Origin: CAYNEI01 sp964396185
GTDB lineage: Archaea; Thermoplasmatota; SW-10-69-26
NCBI GenBank assembly: GCA_964396185.1
Contig: CAYNEI010000032.1
Coordinates: 1-27,812 of the forward strand
Reading direction: 5' to 3'
DNA: 27,812 nucleotides
Part shown: positions 14,636-20,817 of the stretch, piece after piece
Layout: every line of letters starts with the position of its first letter
Numbering within the stretch: position 1 is the stretch's first letter
Program-made: the position numbers and the translations under genes
Notes under the pieces: model-generated
What the model was told of the DNA's origin: nothing
Database searches by the model: none
What the model saw: the letters and a program-made list of their open reading frames with translations, nothing else

Positions 14636-16232
14636 GCCGGCGCCTCCAGGCCACGACGAGCACGGCGATCAGGCCGGCCAGCCAGGGCGCGGACGCATCG
14701 TCCGTGTCACCGCTGCCTGCCCCGCCGGGCCCGCCCGGCTCTCCTCCCGCCGAGGGGTCGTTGGAGGCCGGCGGCTCCACGGGCTGCTCGTCTGCATCCA
14801 CGTGCACGGTGGTCGAGGCCGAGCGGTCACCCACGGTGACGGTGATGGTGTGCTCCCCGCGGCTCATGCTCCGGCTCGAGATCGCCGGTGGCTGGCCGGA
14901 GCCCTCGACATGGTGCTCGGTCCCCCAGTCGATGCTCCAGGGTCCCCGGGTCGCGGTGTTGGTGACCAGCGTGACCTCGGAGGCTGAGGTGAAAGCTTCG
15001 ATCTCAAGCACGCCGCCCACGGGCCAGTGGCGCACGATCCCCTCGTCCGAGCCCGCCCACACGCCGGTGGCATGGAGGCTGGGGCCGTGGCTGGCCTTGT
15101 CGAACCGGGTCCGCTCCTGGCGCTCGCCCGTGTCGGCGTCCAGGATGTAGAACGGGCTGCTGGTCGAGTCCTGCGGCGGGAAGCCCTGGGTGAGATCCAC
15201 CGTCCAGTAGGCCACCCAGACCCGCCCTCGGCTGTCCACGGCCACGCCGTCGGCCACCGTGGTGGCCGTGCTGGTGCCCACATGGTCGACGTTCGGGTCG
15301 TTCTGCAGCGGGCTGAACGTCCACGCCACGGAGCCGTCTTGGATGTCGATGCCTCGCAGCACGCCCCGGATGTCGCCCACGATGGCCAGGTCCTCGTGGA
15401 GGCTGGGCGAGGCCGTCAGGTGGTCGTCGAAGGCCCGGCTCCACTGGAGCGAGCCGTCTTGCAGGGACCGGGACTCAAGGGCATCCCCGTCGCGCAGCGG
15501 CACGAGCACGCGCTGGCCTACCACCGTGGGGGCACCCACCACCTGGCTGTTGATCTGTTCGCGCCACTCCTCCTCGCCGGTCAGGCCATCCAGGCGCACG
15601 AGCAGCCCCTCGTCCTCCCGGCCGGGCTCGAAGGCCGCCACGATCACGTCCTCGGAGCCAGGCACGATGGCCGGCGTGGCTTCCACCGCCAGGCCCCCGG
15701 GGAAGCTGTAGGTCCACACCGGGGCACCGATGCGGTTGAGGCGCTGGACCTCGCCTTCCAGATCCCCGATGATGACATCCCCGCCTGGGAGCACGGCTGG
15801 AGAGGCCATACGCACCAGGTCCACGCCACTGCGGTCGTTGCCGATGGGGGCGCGGTAGAACGGGGTGCCTGTGGGATCCACGGCCAGAGCCTCCCCGGAG
15901 CGGGGCGCCACGACGACGAGCTCACCAGTCCAGGCCGGGGCCGAGCGGATCTCAGCGCCTACGTCCACGCGCCAGACCACGTTGCCTCGCGCATCGATGG
16001 CGAGCAGCTCGCCGCCCACGGTGCCCACCACGGCCAGCGATCCCGGGCCCTCGATGACCTGGGCAACGATGCGCTCCCCAGCATCCGTGGTGCGCGCTCC
16101 GTCCAGCCCGTCAGGCGTGGGGGACTCCGCGTGGCCGGTGTTCGGTCCATCGGCGTTCTCCGTTGTCCACGCCGCGCTGGCCCCAGGGGCCAGCAGGGCG
16201 AGCGCGAGGATGATCAAGAGCCAGGGTCGCAT
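14625..16232 (-). CDS. Exported PQQ-type beta-propeller protein with C-terminal membrane anchor, inside the ABC operon
   Basis: 535 residues. A signal peptide (LLIILALALLAPGASAA) is followed by about seven PQQ/YVTN-like blades over residues 45-400: LLAIDARGNVVWRVDVGAEIRSAPAWTGELVVV, VQRLNRIGAPVWTYSFPG, LVRLDGLTGEEEWREQI, LRGIDIQDGSVAWTFSPL, FYILDADTGERQERTRF. Residues about 405-475 are an Ig-like domain (HTITVTVGDRSASTTVHVDADE). A Gly-rich linker, a hydrophobic helix (PWLAGLIAVLVVAW) and RRRREP anchor it to the membrane. The gene overlaps the binding-protein gene by 19 bases and the permease gene by 11, so it belongs to the transport unit. It may act as an outer scaffold or accessory substrate binder; the propeller ligand is unknown. 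Confidence 0.85.
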   Translation of the reverse strand: MRPWLLIILALALLAPGASAAWTTENADGPNTGHAESPTPDGLDGARTTDAGERIVAQVIEGPGSLAVVGTVGGELLAIDARGNVVWRVDVGAEIRSAPAWTGELVVVAPRSGEALAVDPTGTPFYRAPIGNDRSGVDLVRMASPAVLPGGDVIIGDLEGEVQRLNRIGAPVWTYSFPGGLAVEATPAIVPGSEDVIVAAFEPGREDEGLLVRLDGLTGEEEWREQINSQVVGAPTVVGQRVLVPLRDGDALESRSLQDGSLQWSRAFDDHLTASPSLHEDLAIVGDIRGVLRGIDIQDGSVAWTFSPLQNDPNVDHVGTSTATTVADGVAVDSRGRVWVAYWTVDLTQGFPPQDSTSSPFYILDADTGERQERTRFDKASHGPSLHATGVWAGSDEGIVRHWPVGGVLEIEAFTSASEVTLVTNTATRGPWSIDWGTEHHVEGSGQPPAISSRSMSRGEHTITVTVGDRSASTTVHVDADEQPVEPPASNDPSAGGEPGGPGGAGSGDTDDASAPWLAGLIAVLVVAWRRRREP

Positions 16233-17329
16233 CTGTTCCCCTCCAAACTGAGCATCAGATCGATGAAAGCGTGTCCGGTCTCGTCTTGCGCGGCGATGCG
16301 CAAGCGGTAGTGGCCAGGGGCAAGCTCCGGGAGCCGGGGGGTGCCCGGCTCGAGGGTCTCTCCAGCCAGCGTGGCGGTCACGTTGGCGGTGGCGTTGGCG
16401 GTGGCGTTGGGTGCCGTGATGGCCAGGTGGACCTGGTCGCAGGCCGGGGCCTTGGATGGGTCCAGGCTGGCGTGGATCTCGGGGCCCGGGAGCCCGGGGT
16501 GGAGCCAGGTGGCCAACATCCAGGCGGCCTCGTCCACGTAGGGCCCCAGACGCATGGAGCGGCTCGGATCCACCACCAGCACGCGCTCAGGCCTGTCGGC
16601 CACGGGGGTCTCTTGGAGCATGGGCATGCTGGCGATCTCGGCCGGTGTTTTGCGCATGGAGCTCGTGGCGATGACCCGGTCTGGGCGTTCACGCTTGATG
16701 GCTTCCTGGCTGATCTGCCTGTAGCCCTCCAGGTCAGCCACGTTGTGGGCGCCGACCATGCCGAGGAGCACGTCGATGTCCGTGCCCCTCCCGGCGGTCA
16801 GGCCGGCCGGGAAGAGGACCAGCACCCGAGGCGGCTCGCGCGCCTGATCCAGACCAGCCAAGCTCTCGTTGAGCTCAGCCAGGCTCCCCTGGATCTCGCG
16901 CCAGACCCCCTCTGACGGCTCACCCGTGACCTCGCCCACCTCGGCCAGGAGGGTGTGCACCACGCCCAGCGTGGGGTCGGTGGGGAGGCTGCGGTACTCG
17001 ATGCCCGCGCGCTCGGCGGCGGCCTCCAGGGCCGCGCGGTTCGGGCCGGAGACCAGGGGGTGCGGCTGGTCCAGGATCAGCTCGGGCGAGAGCCGGAGCA
17101 CCTGTTCGGGTGCGATGGTGAACGGCCGGCCGATGGACTCAGCCGCCCACGGCTCATCAACGACAGCCCAGTCGGGGATGGCGACGACCTGGTCACTGGC
17201 GCCCAAGCGCTGGAACGCATCCACAAGGGGCTGGCCTGTGACCACGACGCCATCGCCCTCGGTCGTCGCACCCATGCAGCCAGCCAGGGGCAGGGTCAAC
17301 AGGAGCAACACGAGCACACGCAGGCGCAC
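16214..17329 (-). CDS. ABC transporter substrate-binding lipoprotein (BtuF/HmuT class) with extra C-terminal domain
   Basis: 371 residues from GTG 17329. The signal peptide ends in LAGC (Cys18). The class III binding-protein fold is recognisable: VTGQPLVDAFQRLGASDQVVAIPDWAV, APEQVLRLSPELILDQPH, LAEVGEVTGEPSEG, AGRGTDIDVLLGMVGAHNVADLEGYRQISQEAI and RPDRVIATSS, the latter two very like HmuT/BtuF. After about residue 275 an additional 95-residue beta domain follows, beginning with an NATANATANVTATL stretch encoded by a 12-base tandem repeat (GTTGGCGGTGGC on the plus strand, 16382-16405). This extension is not part of standard BtuF. It captures the chelate and delivers it to the permease. TATA-like CGTTTAGGCG is 27 bases upstream of the GTG (leaderless). 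Confidence 0.87.
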   Translation of the reverse strand: MRLRVLVLLLLTLPLAGCMGATTEGDGVVVTGQPLVDAFQRLGASDQVVAIPDWAVVDEPWAAESIGRPFTIAPEQVLRLSPELILDQPHPLVSGPNRAALEAAAERAGIEYRSLPTDPTLGVVHTLLAEVGEVTGEPSEGVWREIQGSLAELNESLAGLDQAREPPRVLVLFPAGLTAGRGTDIDVLLGMVGAHNVADLEGYRQISQEAIKRERPDRVIATSSMRKTPAEIASMPMLQETPVADRPERVLVVDPSRSMRLGPYVDEAAWMLATWLHPGLPGPEIHASLDPSKAPACDQVHLAITAPNATANATANVTATLAGETLEPGTPRLPELAPGHYRLRIAAQDETGHAFIDLMLSLEGNRCDPGS

Positions 17330-17350
17330 GGTGGGCGCGAGGGCCGCGGG

Positions 17351-17360
17351 CGCCTAAACG
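17351..17360 (-). promoter_or_regulatory. TATA-like box for the ABC import operon
   Basis: CGTTTAGGCG on the minus strand is centred about 27 bases before GTG 17329, fitting a leaderless mRNA for the four-gene operon. Confidence 0.5.
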
Positions 17361-17507
17361 TATCGCATCGGGGGGAACATGTCAACGCTTCGACGGGTTC
17401 GCGGCTCCGGCGCGATGACCGTCGCGACGCCTCCATCCCCCCGAGCACGACTGGGCGCTCGGACCAGAAGGGCAAGGTTCACCCCGCAGCCCGCCTTGCA
17501 CCGACGC

Positions 17508-17909
17508 ATGGAACCCCCAACCCTGCGGCTGCTCGCGCTCCTCGCTCTTGGCGGAGCGCTCGGCACCATCGCCCGCTACTTCGTCAGCGCTGCCTTCGAG
17601 GGCTCGGGCTCGTTCCCGTGGGGGACCTTCGCGGTCAACTTCACTGGCAGCGTGCTGCTCGCCTGGCTCATGTTCGGGGCCGTTGCTCAGGGCATCGTAG
17701 GCCCAGGGACACGGATCACGCTGGGCATCGCGTTCTTGGGCGCCTACACTACCATGAGCACGTTCAGCTTCGAGTCGGTGGCCATGCTCGAGGCCGGCCA
17801 CCACGGCCAGGCCGCGCTCAACTTCCTGGTCAACCCGGTGCTGTGCATCGGGGGGGCGTGGCTTGGGCGCCTGCTCGCCTTGGGCGTGCCCGGCGGCACT
17901 GGGATTTGA
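17508..17909 (+). CDS. crcB: CrcB/Fluc-family fluoride exporter
   Basis: 133 residues, the usual length, with four membrane helices. Family signatures are GGALGTIARYFVSA (15-28), GTFAVNFTGSVLLAWL (39-54, Asn44 of the conserved VN) and AFLGAYTTMSTFSFESV (75-91), which holds the conserved T-x-STFS-E segment. It forms a dual-topology dimeric fluoride channel that lowers cytoplasmic fluoride. ATG 17508 gives a start directly before the first helix; the frame is open upstream to 17379 but that part is Arg-rich and unlike CrcB. I looked for a fluoride riboswitch in the upstream 130 bases and saw no convincing match. The last codons (GGC GGC ACT GGG ATT TGA) coincide with a minus-strand sequence that looks like a tRNA 3' end. 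Confidence 0.92.
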   Translation: MEPPTLRLLALLALGGALGTIARYFVSAAFEGSGSFPWGTFAVNFTGSVLLAWLMFGAVAQGIVGPGTRITLGIAFLGAYTTMSTFSFESVAMLEAGHHGQAALNFLVNPVLCIGGAWLGRLLALGVPGGTGI

Positions 17910-17962
17910 ACCCTACGGGGACCCAGCTACAACCCTGAAGTACGCGGGGCGCCAACCCTCTC
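17885..17962 (-). other. tRNA-like 3' half (T-arm and acceptor strand) overlapping the end of crcB
   Basis: On the minus strand 17915-17891 reads AGGGTTCAAATCCC then AGTGCCGCC. The TTCAAAT loop, the flanking GGG/CCC and a 7-base acceptor-like strand TGCCGCC are laid out as in a tRNA 3' end. I could not complete a cloverleaf: the only partner near the right place, GGCGCCC around 17955-17949, pairs at five of seven positions, the total is about 62 bases, and no standard anticodon arm forms. It is either a tRNA remnant (for instance left by integration at a tRNA gene) or a coincidence. Confidence 0.25.
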
Positions 17963-17974
17963 CTGAGGATGACC

Positions 17975-18220
17975 ATGGCACGAAGAGGTCGAGGAGAAGC
18001 GGCCCTGCAGGAGCGCGAGGCGCGACCGGACATCCCGCAGTTCGAGCCGCGGGTCGAGGGTGGTACCCCCGATCCGGAGCTTGAGCTCGCGTGGGCGTGG
18101 ATGGCTGAAGAGGACGAGAGGTTGGGTGTCGTGCCATACCACGACGATTACGAGGAGCACCAGGCCACCCACGCTGACCAGCGCCACCGCGATCGCCCCC
18201 GCCCCGAGGACAGCTACTGA
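17975..18220 (+). CDS. Small acidic hypothetical protein
   Basis: 81 residues from ATG 17975, which has GAGG six bases upstream (an in-frame ATG also lies at 17969). The first 15 residues are basic (ARRGRGEAALQEREAR). The rest is acidic, and the pattern PDPELELAWAWMAEEDERLGVVPYHDDYEEH looks like a short amphipathic helix. Codon use (GAG, GAC, CAC, CGC) agrees with real genes here rather than with a shadow frame. I do not recognise a family, and there are no membrane segments. It lies between crcB and a fold-back repeat. Chance opening of so short a frame cannot be excluded. Confidence 0.45.
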   Translation: MARRGRGEAALQEREARPDIPQFEPRVEGGTPDPELELAWAWMAEEDERLGVVPYHDDYEEHQATHADQRHRDRPRPEDSY

Positions 18221-18263
18221 CGGGCCAGGCCGCGGGCGTCCAACCCGCAAGACAGGGACCCGG

Positions 18264-18471
18264 CGACCCGACCACGAAGAGCGGGTCGGCAGGCACCCAA
18301 GGGAGCGCGCTCCAGCGCGCAACGCCGTGGTTCCGAAGATCACAACGGGCCACCAAGAAGCAAGGGATCCCCCCCTGGCTCCGTTCCCCGTCGTCTTCTG
18401 TCGTTCCCTTTCCGTTCCTTCCGTCCCCTCGTGGCCCATCGTGCCCTCCGTGTCCTTCGTGGTCCCACCCC
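18264..18471 (-). repeat. Fold-back intergenic repeat, copy B (about 208 bases)
   Basis: Read on the minus strand it begins GGGGTGGGACCACGAAGG and ends CTCTTCGTGGTCGGGTCG, so the ends are imperfect inverted repeats. Inside are GGGCCACGA with partner TTGGTGGCCC, and the palindrome GCGCGCTGGAGCGCGC (18305-18320), then GGGTGCCTGCCGACCCGC. Copy A at 27508-27711 shares the same start, inner pair, palindrome and end in the same order, while the middle differs. The frames through it have low-complexity TTKDTEGT-type translations and are not genes. The flanks 18221-18263 and 18472-18540 show nothing else I can name. Confidence 0.75.
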
Positions 18472-18540
18472 AGATACTCGCCTGCGCCGAGCGGCAGCAA
18501 CGTTCATCCCGTGCGACCCCTGTCACCCTCGCCGAGCACC

Positions 18541-18969
18541 ATGGCCACGATGCACCACCAGGTCTGGATCGACGCCGAGCCCAAGCAGGTCTACGAGGCC
18601 CTGGCCACCACGACCGGGATCGAGGGCTGGTGGACCGACCGCGTCGAGAGCGACGAGGAGGAGGGAGGCACGCTCACCGTGGGGTTCGAGGGCGGCACCG
18701 TCGAGTACACCTTCGAGATCGCCGAACACAGCCCCGGCCACCGGGTCGTCTGGGACTGCATGGACGGGCCCGAGGAGTGGGTCGACACCGAGCTCTACTG
18801 GGAGATGATGGCGGGCCAGGACGGCGGCACCGTGCTGCTGTTCAAGCACATGGACTGGGAGCAAGCTAGCGAGTTCTTCGCCCTGTGCAACTCCACGTGG
18901 GGTGCCTTGATGTTCGTGCTCAAGGACTTCGTGGAGGGGAAGAGCCCAGGGCCTTGGTTCGAGGGTTGA
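18541..18969 (+). CDS. AHSA1/SRPBCC-fold protein
   Basis: 142 residues. The start MHHQVWIDAEPKQVYEALATTTGIEGWWTDRVESDEEEGGTL is the classic opening of the activator-of-Hsp90-ATPase-1-like (SRPBCC/Bet v1) family: a beta strand, 'a.pe.VyeALtt..gl.gWWt', then GGTLTVGFEGGTVEYTFEI. Next come PGHRVVWDCMDGPEEWVDTELYWEM, GGTVLLFKHMDWE and a C-terminal helix (ALCNSTWGALMFVLKDFVEG) followed by GPWFEG. Members bind small hydrophobic ligands or act as polyketide-cyclase-like or stress proteins; no partner is visible here. It is cytoplasmic. ATG 18541 fits the family's start; no strong TATA box is seen upstream. A GC hairpin (18968-18987) follows the stop. Confidence 0.85.
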   Translation: MATMHHQVWIDAEPKQVYEALATTTGIEGWWTDRVESDEEEGGTLTVGFEGGTVEYTFEIAEHSPGHRVVWDCMDGPEEWVDTELYWEMMAGQDGGTVLLFKHMDWEQASEFFALCNSTWGALMFVLKDFVEGKSPGPWFEG

Positions 18970-19016
18970 GGCGCGCGCTTCGCGCTCCATACAACCATCA
19001 CGAAGTGCTGGTGACC

Positions 19017-19361
19017 ATGACGCTACCACCCCAACTCCGCAACGAAGTCGAAACCAAGCTCGAAGCGTACGCCGAGCGCAAGATCCCCCCTGAAATGCGA
19101 GAGAAGATCCGACTCTCCTGGGAGCTCCAGGGCAACACTGTGACCCTGTACGAAGAGCGCCCGGTGACGAATTCACCGGATGCTTGGGGCAAACTCGCTG
19201 TCGCCCGATTTCGATCCAATCCGGAACGAACGGGATGGACGTTGTATTGTGCTGGCGCGGAGGGCAAGTGGCACGAGTACGAGGACGCTGGCCCTGCTGG
19301 GTCGATCGATGCCCTGATCGAAGAGGTAGACGCTGACCCGACGAGAATCTTCTGGGGTTAG
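19017..19361 (+). CDS. DUF3024 family protein
   Basis: 114 residues. The order of elements agrees with DUF3024: an N-terminal helix with LRNEVETKLEAYAERKIPPEMREKIRLSWELQGNTVTLYEERP, then KLAVARFRSNPERTGWTLYCAGAEGKWHEYED (compare 'vAkfRy.k..n.WtLyw.drngkWh.Y'), ending IDALIEEVDADPTRIFWG (compare 'l..ll.eid.Dp.giFwG'). The molecular function of the family is unknown. ATG 19017 follows CCATACAACC (18987-18996), a TATA-like element about 26 bases upstream, so the mRNA may be leaderless. Codon use is slightly more AT-rich than the flanking core genes. Confidence 0.82.
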   Translation: MTLPPQLRNEVETKLEAYAERKIPPEMREKIRLSWELQGNTVTLYEERPVTNSPDAWGKLAVARFRSNPERTGWTLYCAGAEGKWHEYEDAGPAGSIDALIEEVDADPTRIFWG

Positions 19362-19398
19362 GGCCACGTATCTAAGATCCAGTCACCGTGGACGGCCT

Positions 19399-19689
19399 CT
19401 AAAGTGGCTCATATCCAGACGCCTCCATGACGTCGGTCGAGGCCAGGGTCCACATCACACCTCTCGGGCCTTCCGTGATGAACCCCAGGAGCTTGAGCTC
19501 ATCTACGCAGGCGCGCACGGTGTGGTGCCGAACGCGCTTGGCGGGGAGCCGGCGTCCGATCTCGGCCAGTGAGAGCGGATCCTCGTCGTTGGCAGCCGCC
19601 TCCTTAAGGACGGACGCCACCGCGTGCACCGTGGACAGGGTGGGCGACGGCGACGCCTCGCGTTCTGGGGGATACGCGATCTCCGACAT
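19399..19689 (-). CDS. Small winged-helix DNA-binding protein, likely transcription regulator
   Basis: 96 residues. After a short disordered start, residues about 20-90 form a winged helix: TVHAVASVLKEAAANDEDPLSLAEIGRRLPAKRVRHHTVRACVDELKLLGFITEGPRGVMWTLAS. Here 'LSLAEIGRRLP' is helix 2, 'HHTVRACVDELKLLGFI' the recognition helix and 'EGPRGVMWTL' the wing. No effector domain is present. I chose ATG 19689 because CTTTTATTT (minus AAATAAAAG, 19712-19723) is centred about 30 bases upstream; the frame is open to 19740 but that part crosses the promoter. It is divergent from the DUF2281-VapC pair with 170 bases between starts, so control of that pair is possible but unproven. Confidence 0.72.
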   Translation of the reverse strand: MSEIAYPPEREASPSPTLSTVHAVASVLKEAAANDEDPLSLAEIGRRLPAKRVRHHTVRACVDELKLLGFITEGPRGVMWTLASTDVMEASGYEPL

Positions 19690-19711
19690 CGACCTACGGA
19701 TATGTGACTCT

Positions 19712-19723
19712 CCACTTTTATTT
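19712..19723 (-). promoter_or_regulatory. TATA box for the winged-helix gene
   Basis: The minus strand reads GCAAATAAAAGTGG, among the most AT-rich spots in the window, centred about 30 bases before ATG 19689. Confidence 0.6.
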
Positions 19724-19826
19724 GCCCTCTTGTCGAGCACGACGAAGGTTTCGCTCGCGTAGAGTCGCGTGTTCTGATCTTCGATGGATCCTTCATGCTG
19801 GACGCACAGCGCCTGGATGGCGGCTA

Positions 19827-19834
19827 CTTAAATA
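19827..19834 (+). promoter_or_regulatory. TATA box for the DUF2281-VapC operon
   Basis: CTTAAATA is centred about 29 bases before ATG 19860, a consensus archaeal spacing for a leaderless start. Confidence 0.65.
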
Positions 19835-19859
19835 GCGCCGGAACGTCTATCGTAGCTTG

Positions 19860-20066
19860 ATGGCGACAGTCGATGACGTCATGCGGCGCCTCCCACCCGA
19901 CTTGCAGGACGAGGTGAAGGACTTCGCTGAGTTCCTCCTTGAGAAACGCTCCCAACAGCGGGGCGGGATCATGCCGATGCGCTGGGAGGGGGCACTGCGT
20001 GAGCACCGGGATCAGTACACCGCGCTGGACCTTCAGAAGAAGTCCCTGGAATGGCGTGGAGACTGA
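19860..20066 (+). CDS. DUF2281-type antitoxin (VapB-like)
   Basis: 68 residues. The core MRRLPPDLQDEVKDFAEFLLEKR is the DUF2281 signature ('LP.elq.EvldFveFLlek'). It is followed by a basic linker and the segment MRWEGALREHRDQYTALDLQKKSLEWRGD, which probably wraps the toxin. It starts at ATG 19860; an in-frame TTG lies just before at 19857. It ends 3 bases before the PIN toxin gene. In such pairs the antitoxin neutralises the nuclease and usually represses the operon. Confidence 0.85.
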   Translation: MATVDDVMRRLPPDLQDEVKDFAEFLLEKRSQQRGGIMPMRWEGALREHRDQYTALDLQKKSLEWRGD

Positions 20067-20069
20067 CGC

Positions 20070-20468
20070 ATGTTCCTGGTGGACACCAACGTCTGGCTTG
20101 AGTCGTTGCTGGACCAAGAGAACGCGGTCGAGGTCCGGGAGTTCCTCCAGCGTGTCCCCACAGACGACCTCGCCATGACAGACTTCGCCTTCCACTCGAT
20201 CGGGGTCATCCTTGGACGCTTCGGCGAGATGGATGCCCTGGTTACATTCACCGACGAGGCGTTCGTTGATGGTGCGGTGACCCTCGTCCACGTGCGTCCC
20301 GACGAGATGCTGCGCGTCGCGGAAGCGATGCGGAAGTACGAGCTCGACTTCGACGATGCGTACCAGGTTGTAGCTGCTGAGCTGCACGACCTCGAGCTCG
20401 TGAGCTTCGACTCTGACCTAGATCGGGCGCCAGCGGGGCGTTCGCGGCCTGCAGAGACCTCGCGGTAG
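20070..20468 (+). CDS. vapC: VapC-family PIN-domain toxin (ribonuclease)
   Basis: 132 residues. PIN-domain acidic residues are visible: Asp5 in MFLVDTNVWLE, Asp38 in MTDFAFHSIG, Asp93/95/96 in ELDFDDAYQVVAAE and Asp114/116 in LVSFDSDLD. The conserved order 'DTNVWLE.LLDQE...DFA.HSIGVIL.R' and 'LDFDDAYQ' belongs to the PIN subgroup that pairs with DUF2281 proteins. It is expected to cleave RNA (VapC targets are often tRNA or rRNA) when released from its antitoxin. It is translated directly after the antitoxin with a 3-base gap. The last 15 residues (RSRPAETSR) are basic. No active-site residue is obviously lost. Confidence 0.9.
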   Translation: MFLVDTNVWLESLLDQENAVEVREFLQRVPTDDLAMTDFAFHSIGVILGRFGEMDALVTFTDEAFVDGAVTLVHVRPDEMLRVAEAMRKYELDFDDAYQVVAAELHDLELVSFDSDLDRAPAGRSRPAETSR

Positions 20469-20483
20469 GCTGTGGACAAACCC

Positions 20484-20491
20484 CATATCTA
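20484..20491 (+). promoter_or_regulatory. TATA box for the orphan RHH antitoxin gene
   Basis: CATATCTA is centred about 26 bases before ATG 20513, so this gene has its own promoter and is not simply part of the VapC operon. Confidence 0.55.
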
Positions 20492-20512
20492 TTCAGAACC
20501 TAAGGCCAATCC

Positions 20513-20722
20513 ATGGGCGTCGTGAGTTTCCGCCTCCCCGACGACGACGAGGAGCGCCTGCGGCGGGCCGGCATCGACCCAGAACGCGCTGCGAAGACGT
20601 ACCTCGAAGCCCAGGCAAGAGGACTAACCGCCGACGCCACGCTCTCCCACCTGGAGACCTTCTCGCGCCCTGCCCCAGAGCCGGTCGAAGGCCTGATCCG
20701 CTCGATCCGGGAGGAACACTGA
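20513..20722 (+). CDS. Ribbon-helix-helix-like antitoxin, apparently without its toxin
   Basis: 69 residues. The N-terminal strand VSFRLPDDDEERLRRAGIDPERAAKTYLEAQARG fits a RHH/VapB or MetJ-Arc-type antitoxin (beta strand, helix, helix). A C-terminal tail (LETFSRPAPEPVEGLIRSIREEH) resembles the toxin-binding ends of VapB proteins. Normally a PIN toxin begins within a few bases of the stop. Here only a short remnant follows (see 20724-20813) before a terminator and the convergent lipoprotein gene. The leaderless start at ATG 20513 is supported by CATATCTA upstream. It could still bind DNA or another VapC in trans. Confidence 0.7.
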   Translation: MGVVSFRLPDDDEERLRRAGIDPERAAKTYLEAQARGLTADATLSHLETFSRPAPEPVEGLIRSIREEH

Positions 20723-20723
20723 T

Positions 20724-20813
20724 CTGGGATTCGTCGTCGATGCCACCGCTCGGGCCAGCTGTTCCGCACGTTCTAGTCGGCCGAAGGCCGGTTGGGTGCT
20801 CACCCGAAGCTGA
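20724..20813 (+). pseudogene. Possible remnant of a PIN-domain toxin N-terminus
   Basis: Directly after the RHH stop the sequence translates LGFVVDATARAS, resembling the first strand and Asp of a PIN domain (compare 'fvvDAnvl'). It then loses similarity and ends at TGA 20811-20813. There is no proper start codon. The match is only about eight residues, so this is a suggestion supported mainly by position. Confidence 0.25.
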
Positions 20814-20817
20814 GCAC
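20776..20817. terminator. Paired hairpins between convergent genes
   Basis: GTCGGCC-GAA-GGCCGGT (20776-20792) pairs at six of seven positions. GTGCTCA (20796-20802) and TGAGCAC (20811-20817) form a second perfect 7-base-pair stem that includes the stop of the minus-strand lipoprotein gene. It probably separates the two convergent transcripts. Confidence 0.4.

Noticed and set aside
17365..17507. Fluoride riboswitch before crcB
   Set aside because: Fluoride riboswitches often precede crcB, but I saw none of the conserved pseudoknot elements in this stretch.
17379..17507. N-terminal extension of CrcB
   Set aside because: The added 43 residues are Arg/Pro-rich and unlike any CrcB; the family begins directly before the first helix, at ATG 17508.
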